From the NCBI GenBank assembly GCA_002469525.1, contig DKME01000152.1:1440-15132 (forward strand): 13,693 nt of DNA, written 5' to 3'. Shown here in pieces: positions 4,854-11,550 of this stretch (the stretch's first letter is position 1; each line of letters starts with the position of its first letter). Under the pieces are notes generated by a model. The model searched no databases. It was not told the DNA's origin and worked only from the letters and a program-made list of their open reading frames with translations. Origin of the DNA: Actinobacteria bacterium UBA7422. GTDB taxonomy: Bacteria > Actinomycetota > Actinomycetes > S36-B12. A program made the position numbers and the translations under genes.

Positions 4854-6434
4854 ATGGTGCTGGGAAAGACTGTGGGGGAACGAATCGGTGGACGCTGGGC
4901 TATTTCACTTATTTTCTATGTACTGAACCTGCCCATTAACTTCGTGACTATCGGATCCAACATGAGCGGGGGCATGGAAGGAAACATTGGTAGTTGGTTC
5001 TTCATTTGGGCGGCCGGATACTCACTGTTCGGCGTGATACTTCTCCTTGCCAACTTCACGCTCTTTCGCAATCGCAGGGTGCACGCAGTCCCCATTGCCT
5101 GGGTCGTCGCCCTCGGCGCTATCGCTGGTGGTTCACGTGGTGCTCTTGTCGGATTCATGTCTGACGCGCTGAGCGTTTCAGGCGGTGGCCCTGAACTCAT
5201 CGCGGTGCGCCTTGTGACCGGGGCAATTCTTGGAGCAATTTTCATTCCAATCGGTGCACTAATAATTTCCGTTGTTGCGACTTACTTCACCGACCGATCG
5301 AAACTCGTTAATCAACTGACCCAAGTTCGGGTGGAACGAATGCGGATTGATGGTGAGACCCAGGTCTTGCGTGAAACACTCTTAACCGAGGCGAGTGAGC
5401 AGATAACTAGCGCTGCGAGCGCTCGAACCGTGAGCCACCAAGTGTGGGCAAACACACCCCAATCAACGAAAGCCCGGGTTCCTTGGTTCACCGTTATTCG
5501 CACAGCCGTCTTTCACAACCCCTACCCCGGAGTGATCGTTGCGGTGTTGTGGTCACTGAGCGCCCTCGGGAGTTTGATTCCAGCAATCGGATTCACCCGA
5601 GGAATAGCCCAGGTGGTCTTCTCTGCCATCGCTATCTGGGGCATTTACAGTCTTGCTTCTCGGGTTTCATTTTCCAGTAGTTTCGTTAGCCTCATATTTT
5701 TTGTTTCAACGATGGCCATCACGGTGATCGTTACCGGTCCGGTTGCATCGATAATTTTCGACAACCGTCCAGCGAATGCGGCCTTCGGACTAATCGTGGC
5801 AAACTCTATTTGGATACCGACACTCACCATTTTTGTCAGCATCTTCCGTGGAGCCCTCGCCTCCGCCGAAGAAATAGTCTTGGACTTGAATGATCAAATT
5901 AAAGACGAGGAAATCAATACCCGGGCAGCTGGCAACGAGCTAGTGAAAACCCAGCAAGAAGTAGCCGAAGCGATTCACGGCATGGCCTCACGCATTCACA
6001 CCTCGCAAGCACTCACGAGTGCAGCACAACACTTGAACTTTGACAACTTACTCACAACACCCGACACACATCAATTTCCGCAGGAAATAATCGAGTCAGC
6101 CTTGACGCCCTGGACGGGTTTAATCGAAATTGACAGTTTTATCTCTACGGTTTCATGTGATGCAAAGTATGCCCGTGACGTTAAACGGGTAATCGCTGAA
6201 GGAATCGCAAACGCTTACCGCCATGGTGGTGCAACTTCATGCATCGTCTCCGTAACCCAGACACACACTTCGCTATTGGTCCAGGTAGTAGACAACGGAA
6301 CGGGCTTACCAGAGAAATATTCCCCTGGTCTTGGATCAGCTGTTTTCGAATCTGTCTGTGGTTCGGAGTGGCGATTAGAAGGCAACGCCGGCAAAGGTTG
6401 CACTCTGAGGGCCACCGTGTCGCTCGAGCATTAG
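4854..6434 (+). CDS. Polytopic sensor histidine kinase (NarL-partner type)
   Basis: Sensor kinase of the adjacent response regulator. I start at ATG 4854 because GGAG lies 7 nt upstream; ATG 4824, 5 nt after the regulator stop, would add 10 residues but has no ribosome site. Numbering is from 4854. Hydrophobic segments fall in two groups, about four in residues 15-145 and about four in 225-335. They are separated by a roughly 70-residue charged, coiled-coil-like cytoplasmic region (VNQLTQVRVERMRIDGETQV onward). The dimerisation/phospho-acceptor helix contains QEVAEAIHGMASRIH with His375; the usual LHD is IHG. The ATPase domain has an N box with Glu449 and Asn453 (AEGIANAYRHGG), a G1 box DNGTGLP (Asp480), a G2 box GLGSAVFES and GKGCTLRATV. 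The signal sensed is unknown. The stop TAG is followed in frame by a relic of its own C-terminus. Confidence 0.9.
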   Translation: MVLGKTVGERIGGRWAISLIFYVLNLPINFVTIGSNMSGGMEGNIGSWFFIWAAGYSLFGVILLLANFTLFRNRRVHAVPIAWVVALGAIAGGSRGALVGFMSDALSVSGGGPELIAVRLVTGAILGAIFIPIGALIISVVATYFTDRSKLVNQLTQVRVERMRIDGETQVLRETLLTEASEQITSAASARTVSHQVWANTPQSTKARVPWFTVIRTAVFHNPYPGVIVAVLWSLSALGSLIPAIGFTRGIAQVVFSAIAIWGIYSLASRVSFSSSFVSLIFFVSTMAITVIVTGPVASIIFDNRPANAAFGLIVANSIWIPTLTIFVSIFRGALASAEEIVLDLNDQIKDEEINTRAAGNELVKTQQEVAEAIHGMASRIHTSQALTSAAQHLNFDNLLTTPDTHQFPQEIIESALTPWTGLIEIDSFISTVSCDAKYARDVKRVIAEGIANAYRHGGATSCIVSVTQTHTSLLVQVVDNGTGLPEKYSPGLGSAVFESVCGSEWRLEGNAGKGCTLRATVSLEH

Positions 6435-6680
6435 GTTTTCCGCGCGGGCATCTCTGCTTGGAACGTGACCGCTGTCGCTACAAGTTGTAAGGTCTTGGTG
6501 AATTTCCAAGGCGATCAGGTTGACGTCAACGTCTCCGACAACGGAGTTGGACTCCCAACGAATTTCACACCTGGACTTGGTTCGGTCATCCTTGAATCAA
6601 TTTGTGGTGAAAACTGGTCATTAACAAGTTCCCCAAGTGGGGGTTGCACTCTTACCGCCACAGTCTCCCTAGAGCATTAG
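6435..6680 (+). pseudogene. In-frame relic of a second histidine-kinase C-terminal ATPase domain
   Basis: Directly after the kinase stop (TAG, 6432-6434) the same frame stays open for 81 codons and ends in an identical TVSLEH-TAG. The piece is 246 bp, the same as the kinase segment 6189-6434, and aligns to it without gaps. ATSC, DNGVGLP (kinase DNGTGLP), PGLGSVILESICG (kinase PGLGSAVFESVCG) and GGCTLTATVSLEH correspond position for position. The first 14 codons, where the N box with its ATP/Mg-binding Glu, Asn and His should be, are not conserved, so it cannot be an active kinase domain alone. A GTG at 6465 is the only likely start, with no clear ribosome site. Nucleotide identity is moderate, so the duplication is not recent. 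I read it as the remnant of a tandem paralogue. Confidence 0.7.
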
Positions 6681-6687
6681 TCCTTCC

Positions 6688-6725
6688 GTATTCGCAAGTA
6701 GACCCAGGTGCGACTCGCCGAATAC
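6688..6725. terminator. Inverted repeat between convergent genes, possible terminator
   Basis: GTATTCG (6688-6694) and CGAATAC (6719-6725) form a perfect 7-bp inverted repeat with a 24-nt loop that could fold further. It lies in the 46-bp gap between the kinase relic and the convergent FAS1 gene, where a shared terminator would be expected. There is no strong T run on either side (only ATTAATTTG on the plus strand), so this is a weak call. Confidence 0.35.
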
Positions 6726-6726
6726 A

Positions 6727-7306
6727 TTAATTTGAGCGTTTACGTTTTAATCTAATAATTATGACCACCACGACAAAGACAAGAATCAAGCCGACAAGTG
6801 CGGTGACGTATGGGTACTCAAAGAAAAGCAGGTAAATGGCGCTACCCAATACACTCTCTAACCAACTTGGTGTCGCCACCTCCGTAATCACTTCATCAAT
6901 GGAAAATATAGACCCGGCTTGGGTGCACCAGGCGGTTGGTCCGATCAGCACGCCCTCAACGGTGTACCGGCCGTCTTCGAATTTGGTGGATGATCTGTCC
7001 GCCATCTGCTAAATAGGTGAACGTAATAATCGGGTAGTCACCTTCGGGTGTGCGGCGCGGTGGAGTGATGTGGAAACCGAGAACCGCCTTGATCTCTTCC
7101 GGTGTTGCACTAGCGGGAGCGTCCCCAAGTTTGGCGAACGCTTCGTCTGTTGGGGCCCAAATTGTTTTGTCGGAGAGTCCAGGGCCGGTCAGGATCTGGT
7201 AACCCTCAGGATCAAACTCGCTGAGGTATTTAAGGAAAACATCGTGTTCACCGGTAGCGCTAAGTACATCCACCGCACTAAGGCCAGCATTGGTTCGATT
7301 TTTCAT
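6727..7306 (-). pseudogene. FAS1 (fasciclin)-domain membrane protein, frameshifted
   Basis: Two overlapping minus-strand frames together make one FAS1 protein. The first (7306-6956) begins MKNRTNAGLSAVDVLSATGE and contains FLKYLSEF, then TIWAPTDEAFAKLG and EEIKAVLGFHI, the hallmark first half of a FAS1 domain. The second (to 6727) supplies the domain end, DGRYTVEGVLIGPTAWC then FSIDEVI, and after that a C-terminal transmembrane helix (TALVGLILVFVVVVIIIRLK) with a basic KRKR tail. Joining them needs a +1 shift somewhere between about 7010 and 6955. No signal peptide is seen at the N-terminus. The start overlaps the upstream DUF418 stop as ATGA, so the two were probably translated together. It is either a real frameshift mutation, a sequencing error, or two separately translated pieces. 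FAS1 domains mediate extracellular adhesion. Confidence 0.7.
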
Positions 7307-8448
7307 GTGGCCCCACCTTTTCCTGTCATGGCAGCCATTACGAACTCGAGTGGACCTTGTTTAAAGCGTCGCATCCATAACCATGCAAAGACAGTCAGTA
7401 CTGCCCAGCATGCGATACCTGCGAGGACAACCGGGAATGCTCCCCACTGGCCAAAGTAGCCGAGCCCATAAGCGCTAAAGACGAAGGACATTAGTGCTGA
7501 TTCACCTATGTAGACGGTGAGCGACATCTGTCCGGCAGGAGTCAGAAAAGACAAGAACAACGGCCTTCGATGGATGAGCAGTGCGATGCTTCCGATATAC
7601 CCTGCGGTCAAGATCGGAGCCGTGGTGAAGCCAAGTGCGAGACCGAAAGCTCCACCCGGTGAGAAGGAATTGCCAGTTGCAACGGCACCGATCTGCATTC
7701 CGGCGGCCACTGCCTGCAAGGGCAGACCGATAGCCCAACCCCATCGAGCTAGTTTGCGCCACAGATCGATGTGAGAATCAGGATCAGCCAGAAGTTTCAC
7801 TCGTGAGGCACGCAGCCCGAGTACAAATGCGGCGAAAGCCATTGGGCCTTGTAAGAGAAAGACCCAGAGCAGGGTGGAGGGTAAGGCTTCGAGCCGAGCT
7901 ATGGCTGCTTCCGCAAAGGTTCCTGTGCTCAGGGCAGATTCCAATCCTCCGGATTCAGAAAAATCATCAGGGAATGCGGCAGCCAAGGACGCAACTACCA
8001 GCATCAAGAGCACGGCAACTGTGATCGCCGCGATGGTCCAGCGCTTCAAAGCTCGGTCGGAACTACGTGAGACCGTGAAAAGCAGAAGCCCGAAAATCGA
8101 ATATGTGATCAGAATGTCCCCGATAAAGAAGAACACCGCGTGGGCTAAGCCGAATAGGAATAGCGCCAGCATCCGACGCAGATACCGGCGGCGATTCGGC
8201 TTACTGTTGTCGCGCAAGATGAAAGAGGCGCTGTAACCGAATAGAAACGAGAAAAGAAGATAGAACTTCCCTTGGGCAAAGGTGGTAACCAGCAGTGCGG
8301 TGAGACGGTTCGCAACTCCGTCAACGGACTCTGCCGTGAACCCGTAGGCACTGATGCCCAGGAATGCCGCGTTAACGACAACGATCCCTAGGAGCGCGAT
8401 TCCGCGAAGTTGATCGGGCAGCACTTGCCTCGTTTTTACACCTGACAT
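7303..8448 (-). CDS. DUF418 / YeiB-like multipass membrane protein
   Basis: 381 residues with many hydrophobic segments. The N-terminus LPDQLRGIALLGIVVVNAAF is the characteristic DUF418/acyltransferase-like opening, and the C-terminus carries GPLEFVMAAMTGKG, close to the family's conserved GPLE-W-R-x-x-TG ending. FYLLFSFLFGYSASFILRD and RRMLALFLFGLAHAVFFFIGDIL are also typical. The biochemical function of this family is not established; some members sit near transport or antibiotic-response genes. A -10-like TAGGTT (8460-8455) lies exactly 6 nt before the ATG, suggesting leaderless transcription. It is divergent from a TetR regulator across a palindrome and is probably its target; it overlaps the FAS1 gene by 4 bases. 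Confidence 0.9.
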   Translation of the reverse strand: MSGVKTRQVLPDQLRGIALLGIVVVNAAFLGISAYGFTAESVDGVANRLTALLVTTFAQGKFYLLFSFLFGYSASFILRDNSKPNRRRYLRRMLALFLFGLAHAVFFFIGDILITYSIFGLLLFTVSRSSDRALKRWTIAAITVAVLLMLVVASLAAAFPDDFSESGGLESALSTGTFAEAAIARLEALPSTLLWVFLLQGPMAFAAFVLGLRASRVKLLADPDSHIDLWRKLARWGWAIGLPLQAVAAGMQIGAVATGNSFSPGGAFGLALGFTTAPILTAGYIGSIALLIHRRPLFLSFLTPAGQMSLTVYIGESALMSFVFSAYGLGYFGQWGAFPVVLAGIACWAVLTVFAWLWMRRFKQGPLEFVMAAMTGKGGAT

Positions 8449-8454
8449 AGCTTG

Positions 8455-8488
8455 AACCTACCCAAAAAGTGAACATAAATGTTAACTT
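8455..8488. promoter_or_regulatory. Divergent promoter region with TetR-type palindromic operator
   Basis: Arms AAGTGAACAT (8467-8476) and ATGTTAACTT (8479-8488) form a 22-bp inverted repeat with a 2-bp centre, 9 of 10 positions pairing. The right arm abuts the tetR ATG and would cover its -10/+1 region. On the minus strand the palindrome covers the -35 region of the DUF418 promoter, whose -10 TAGGTT is at 8460-8455. A further GAACAT half-site lies at 8491-8496, inside the tetR coding start. One dimer site could therefore repress both genes (inference). Confidence 0.65.
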
Positions 8489-9031
8489 ATGAACATGGTG
8501 ATCAAAAATGAGCATATCTTGGACGTGGCAGCATTGGTGCTGTCCAAGCGTCCCGATGCCACTTTGCAATCAATCGCTGCGGCGGCTGGAGTCAGTCGGA
8601 CCACCATTTTCAACAAGTTCCCCACGCGCGACGATCTCCTCGAAGCACTGGCCGCAGACGCATTGCAACGAATCGGTTCGGTCCTGGCGCTTGTTCCGGA
8701 CGGTAAACCAAGTGATGTCGCGGCAGTCATGATCGAGGTCACCCGAGGCCTGATTCCCTTGGAACCACGAACCGCATTCCTGCGCGCCGCACCCCATCGA
8801 ACCGATTTGGATTCCATGTGGGCGCAGGCAGCGACACCTCTCGCCATCTACATTGGAACGGCGCAGGCCTATGGCTTGTTGCGCAGGGATCATTCAGTTC
8901 GCTGGCTAACAGCCTCCTACATCGGGTTGCTATTTGCCGCATGGGATGAAATCTTAGAAGGAGAGTTGGGCACTGCTCAAGCAGCGAGATTGATCGTTGA
9001 GTCTTGGATGACCGGGGCATCGCCAAAATGA
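8489..9031 (+). CDS. TetR-family transcriptional regulator
   Basis: 180 residues. The N-terminal DNA-binding domain (about residues 8-55) shows ILDVAALVLSKRPDATLQSI then AAAAGVSRTTIFNKFPTRDD and LLEALAADAL, a textbook TetR helix-turn-helix with the recognition helix VSRTTIFNKF. The C-terminal ligand/dimer domain is Ala/Leu-rich and ends WMTGASPK. The ligand cannot be predicted. The start ATG directly follows a 22-bp palindrome, so autoregulation plus control of the divergent DUF418-FAS1 unit is the simplest reading. A strict TANNNT box is not seen at the 6-nt position here (AAATGT is). Confidence 0.93.
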   Translation: MNMVIKNEHILDVAALVLSKRPDATLQSIAAAAGVSRTTIFNKFPTRDDLLEALAADALQRIGSVLALVPDGKPSDVAAVMIEVTRGLIPLEPRTAFLRAAPHRTDLDSMWAQAATPLAIYIGTAQAYGLLRRDHSVRWLTASYIGLLFAAWDEILEGELGTAQAARLIVESWMTGASPK

Positions 9032-9433
9032 AACTCTACGGACCCAGAAGACCAAGAGGCACCACAGCAAGTCCATCACGTGGAAGCATTTTGGAAGCTT
9101 CACCTTGCAGAAGTTTCTTGTTTCGTCATTCTTGTCAGGCGGGCAGCAAGCCCCGGGGCTGCCAGGAAGTGTTGGGGGTGTCTGACACCAAGTGCTGACT
9201 TTTGTTGGCAAGGAAAAATTCAAGAGTTCGGTCAAGCTTCGAATCTTTCCCCACAAAGCGCTCGTCGTAGTCATGGACGCGTAGGCGCGAAACTGCCACA
9301 ACAGTTGCAGGCTTTCTATATTTGGAGCCGGGAGACCCCCCACATGTCCGGCACGTACTGCCATTCGTTAAGACCAAAATATTCCATTTCTGGGATCATC
9401 AATGAACCGTTCAATAGAATCCACGGGGCGCAA
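9032..9433. other. 402-bp region without a confident gene; palindromes and decayed-looking open frames
   Basis: No recognisable gene. GGCAGC (9142-9147) and GCTGCC (9158-9163) bracket a self-complementary GCCCCGGGGC, a strong G+C-rich hairpin downstream of tetR but without a T run. GGTGTC-T-GACACC (9177-9189) is a perfect 13-bp palindrome that could be an operator or hairpin. On the minus strand two open frames meet at a run of six G (9341-9336) and, if joined by a one-base shift, give an 88-residue product from ATG 9399 to a stop at 9135. It contains YFGLNEWQYVPDMWG and SRLRVHDYDERFVGKDSKLD; I recognise no family. The region may be a decayed gene. Confidence 0.45.
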
Positions 9434-9445
9434 TAGGCTTTCCAT
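9434..9445 (+). promoter_or_regulatory. Leaderless promoter of the exonuclease III gene
   Basis: TAGGCT (9434-9439) is followed by exactly 6 nt and the GTG start at 9446. The same hexamer at the same distance precedes the leader ORF at 10359. No Shine-Dalgarno is present, which supports leaderless initiation and the choice of GTG. Confidence 0.5.
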
Positions 9446-10231
9446 GTGCGCATTGCTACGTGGAACGTCAATTCTGTAGGTGCCCGGATTGATCGGGTCG
9501 TCGAATGGTTGGAGAGTGCCCAACCTGATGTTGTGGCTTTGCAGGAACTCAAATGCACCGACGAAGCCTTTCCTCACGTGCCTATTCAAGCGGCTGGGTA
9601 CGAGGCAGTCACCCATGGAACCGGTCGGTGGAATGGAGTTGCGATTCTGACTCGAGTTGGTGTAACCGATGTTGTTCGTGGATTGGCTGGTCAACCGGAA
9701 TTTGAAGGTGCCGCAGAGCCTCGCGCAATAGGCGCAACCTGTAATGGTGTTCGAGTCTGGAGTTTGTATTGCCCCAACGGTCGCGAACCGGGACATGATC
9801 ACTACAACTACAAACTTGACTGGTTCAAAGCCCTCAACACCACAATTGCCGGGGATCTCGCCCAATATCCCGAACTCCCCCTCGCCTACATCGGTGACTA
9901 CAACATCGCTCCAACGGACGCGGACGTGTGGGATATCGAAAAATTTGTTGACTCAACCCACGTCACCGCTGCCGAGCGAGCCGCTTTAACCGACATCCAA
10001 GAATTGGGTTTAACCGAGGTAATACCACGCTCACTCAAAGGTGAGCCCTACACATTTTGGGATTACCGCAATGGATCCTTCCACCGTGGCTGGGGAATGC
10101 GGATCGACCTGGTCTACGGAAATCAGGCTTTCACTTCGCTAGTGTCTGACGCCTACGTTGACCGCGATGCGCGCAAAGGGAAGGGTGCCTCCGACCATGC
10201 ACCGGTTGTTGTCGATCTTGATCTGCCATGA
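9446..10231 (+). CDS. xth: Exodeoxyribonuclease III (AP endonuclease family 1)
   Basis: DNA repair enzyme that cleaves at abasic sites and trims 3' ends. The 261 residues begin MRIATWNVNSVGARIDRVVE. Catalytic residues in the exonuclease-endonuclease-phosphatase fold are visible at nearly the same numbers as in E. coli XthA: Asn7 (WNVNS), Glu34 (LQELK), Tyr108 (LYCPNG), Asp151 and Asn153 (GDYNIAP), and Asp250-His251 (SDHAPV). GMRIDLVY is also typical. The GTG at 9446 gives the canonical N-terminus and is preceded by a TAGGCT box 6 nt upstream. It appears to be a single-gene unit. Whether it prefers exonuclease or AP-endonuclease activity cannot be told from sequence alone. Confidence 0.97.
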   Translation: MRIATWNVNSVGARIDRVVEWLESAQPDVVALQELKCTDEAFPHVPIQAAGYEAVTHGTGRWNGVAILTRVGVTDVVRGLAGQPEFEGAAEPRAIGATCNGVRVWSLYCPNGREPGHDHYNYKLDWFKALNTTIAGDLAQYPELPLAYIGDYNIAPTDADVWDIEKFVDSTHVTAAERAALTDIQELGLTEVIPRSLKGEPYTFWDYRNGSFHRGWGMRIDLVYGNQAFTSLVSDAYVDRDARKGKGASDHAPVVVDLDLP

Positions 10232-10234
10232 AAA

Positions 10235-10292
10235 TTCAGATTCACGGTCATTTCTTGATTGAGTAACGGTTGCTCTGCAATCTGAACCGTTA
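10235..10292 (+). repeat. Overlapping inverted repeats after the exonuclease gene
   Basis: TAACGGTT (10264-10271) and AACCGTTA (10285-10292) form an 8-bp hairpin with a 13-nt loop, followed by GGGCTTTCTTG, so it may be a weak terminator. TTCAGATT (10235-10242) and AATCTGAA (10279-10286) form a second perfect 8-bp pair that shares two bases with the first, so the two helices exclude each other. Confidence 0.45.
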
Positions 10293-10331
10293 GGGCTTTC
10301 TTGCCGCAGGGAAGATTCAAAGTTCCCACGG

Positions 10332-10358
10332 CTAGGCGCCTAGGCATAGGCTAATCAG
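10332..10358 (+). promoter_or_regulatory. Promoter of the leader ORF / FemAB unit with palindrome
   Basis: CTAGGCGCCTAG (10332-10343) is a perfect 12-bp palindrome just upstream of TAGGCT (10347-10352), which is followed by exactly 6 nt and the ATG of the 14-codon ORF. The palindrome occupies the spacer region, so a bound protein would block the promoter (inference). Confidence 0.45.
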
Positions 10359-10403
10359 ATGCAAGAAATAATCCGGTGCTCCAGTGTTAGGCGCGAAGAG
10401 TGA
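10359..10403 (+). CDS. Putative 14-residue leader peptide coupled to the FemAB gene
   Basis: ATG at 10359 opens a frame encoding MQEIIRCSSVRREE and stopping at TGA 10401-10403. It is preceded by TAGGCT with exactly 6 nt spacing, so a leaderless mRNA would begin with this codon. Its stop overlaps the GTG start of the FemAB gene as GTGA, the same arrangement as both toxin-antitoxin pairs here. The FemAB gene has no clear Shine-Dalgarno of its own, so its translation would depend on ribosomes finishing this ORF. The peptide shows no run of one amino acid as in classical attenuators. No homology can be claimed for so short a peptide. Confidence 0.5.
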   Translation: MQEIIRCSSVRREE

Positions 10404-11515
10404 TCCTTGAAGTTCGCCGGATCAGTAGTGAGCAGCACTGTGACTACTTAGATGGCGTGATCACTTCACACTCCACTTCTATTTCCTTCTTGCAGTTACC
10501 TTCATGGGGCAAAGTGAAAGTTGGTTGGCGCCCAGAGTCTGTTGGTTGGTTTCGTGAATCCACCCTCGTTGGTGTTGCCTTGATTCTGTATCGACCTGTC
10601 CCTAAACTCCCTTCGCGATCCTTGGCCTACATTCCTGAGGGCCCGGTCATTGATTGGGAAAGTGACCAACTCGATTCGTGGCTTTCACCGCTGATCGCGC
10701 ACGTAAAAGGTCGCGGTGCATTTCAATTAAAGATGGGCCCGCCCGTTGCCATCAAACAATGGGACGCGCAAACAATCAAAAGTGCAATCGGTGAAATCTC
10801 ACTGCTGGGAGATGTTCCGAGTGACCGCGAATTTTCACTTGGTGACTCAGTGATCAAGTCCATGCGTTCACTTGGATTCGTACAAGAGGAAAACGTTGGT
10901 GCTGGTTTCGGTGACGTACAACCACGTTATGTTTTTCAAGTACCACTTGCCGGTCGGAGTGAAGCCGAAGTATTCGCCGGCTTCAACCAGCAGTGGCGCC
11001 GTAATGTTCGCAAGGCTGAAAAGGCCGGCGTTGAAATTTCAACTGGCACGCACGATGACCTGGCTGCCTTTCACCAGGTTTATGTTGAGACCGCTTCACG
11101 TGATGGATTCACACCCCGAGGTTTGGTCTACTTCCAACGCATGTGGGATGCACTAGGTGATTATTTCACTTTGCATGTTGCGCGTCATGACGGTCATGTT
11201 GCTGCTGCGACAATCATGATCACCGTTGGCGCGCATGCTTGGTACTCCTACGGTGCCTCCACCACCGCCGATCGTGATGTTCGTCCTTCGAATGCATTGC
11301 AGTGGTCCATGATCAAGACTGCACGTGAATCGGGTTGTTCGGTATATGACCTACGCGGTATTTCCAACACCTTGGACAAATCAGATCACCTCTTTGGCTT
11401 GGTGTCTTTCAAACTGGGTTCGGGTGGCTACGCCCAGGAATACGTCGGCGAGTGGGACTACGTCACTCGCAAGGGTTGGGCGAAGGCTTTTTCGCTCTAC
11501 CAGCGGCGAGGCTAG
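10400..11515 (+). CDS. FemAB-family aminoacyltransferase (peptidoglycan interpeptide bridge)
   Basis: 371 residues. FemX/FemAB enzymes are cytoplasmic and use aminoacyl-tRNA to add amino acids to the lipid II stem peptide. Two GNAT-like halves are visible. The N-terminal half has a FLQLPSWGKVKVGW opening and the SRSLAYIPEGPVIDW strand. The C-terminal half starts near FNQQWRRNVRKAEKAGVEI (about residue 195), then HQVYVETASRDGF, HGGA-like AWYSYGASTTADRD, ALQWSMIKTA, YDLRGIS and GLVSFKLGSGGYAQEYVGEW, all family hallmarks. Length is near the usual range (about 340-420). The GTG start overlaps the leader ORF stop. The alanine racemase-like gene 35 bp downstream also belongs to peptidoglycan precursor chemistry. 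The amino acid transferred is not predictable. Confidence 0.9.
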   Translation: MILEVRRISSEQHCDYLDGVITSHSTSISFLQLPSWGKVKVGWRPESVGWFRESTLVGVALILYRPVPKLPSRSLAYIPEGPVIDWESDQLDSWLSPLIAHVKGRGAFQLKMGPPVAIKQWDAQTIKSAIGEISLLGDVPSDREFSLGDSVIKSMRSLGFVQEENVGAGFGDVQPRYVFQVPLAGRSEAEVFAGFNQQWRRNVRKAEKAGVEISTGTHDDLAAFHQVYVETASRDGFTPRGLVYFQRMWDALGDYFTLHVARHDGHVAAATIMITVGAHAWYSYGASTTADRDVRPSNALQWSMIKTARESGCSVYDLRGISNTLDKSDHLFGLVSFKLGSGGYAQEYVGEWDYVTRKGWAKAFSLYQRRG

Positions 11516-11516
11516 T

Positions 11517-11550
11517 CACCGATTCGGTGTGATCCTGACATGATGCACGA
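11517..11550 (+). promoter_or_regulatory. Palindrome and leaderless promoter before the racemase-like gene
   Basis: CACCGA-T-TCGGTG (11517-11529) is a perfect 13-bp inverted repeat starting just after the FemAB stop codon. CATGAT (11539-11544) then lies exactly 6 nt before the GTG at 11551. The palindrome covers the expected -35 region, so it could be an operator; as RNA it is only a 6-bp hairpin without a T run. Confidence 0.45.

Noticed and set aside
7803..8236. Plus-strand frames opposite the DUF418 gene
   Set aside because: Arg/Ala/Ser-rich antisense shadows with no start signals.
9142..9163. Intrinsic terminator of tetR
   Set aside because: The G+C-rich hairpin is strong but lies over 100 bp after the stop codon and has no T run; kept only as a structured element.
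9080..9436. 118-codon plus-strand open frame before the exonuclease gene
   Set aside because: No ribosome site or -10 box at its start, low-complexity Cys/Arg composition, no recognisable motif. The competing minus-strand frames look at least as protein-like.
9368..9865. Long minus-strand open frame overlapping the 5' part of the exonuclease gene
   Set aside because: It is opposite a well-supported gene with all catalytic residues, and its composition looks like a mirror frame.
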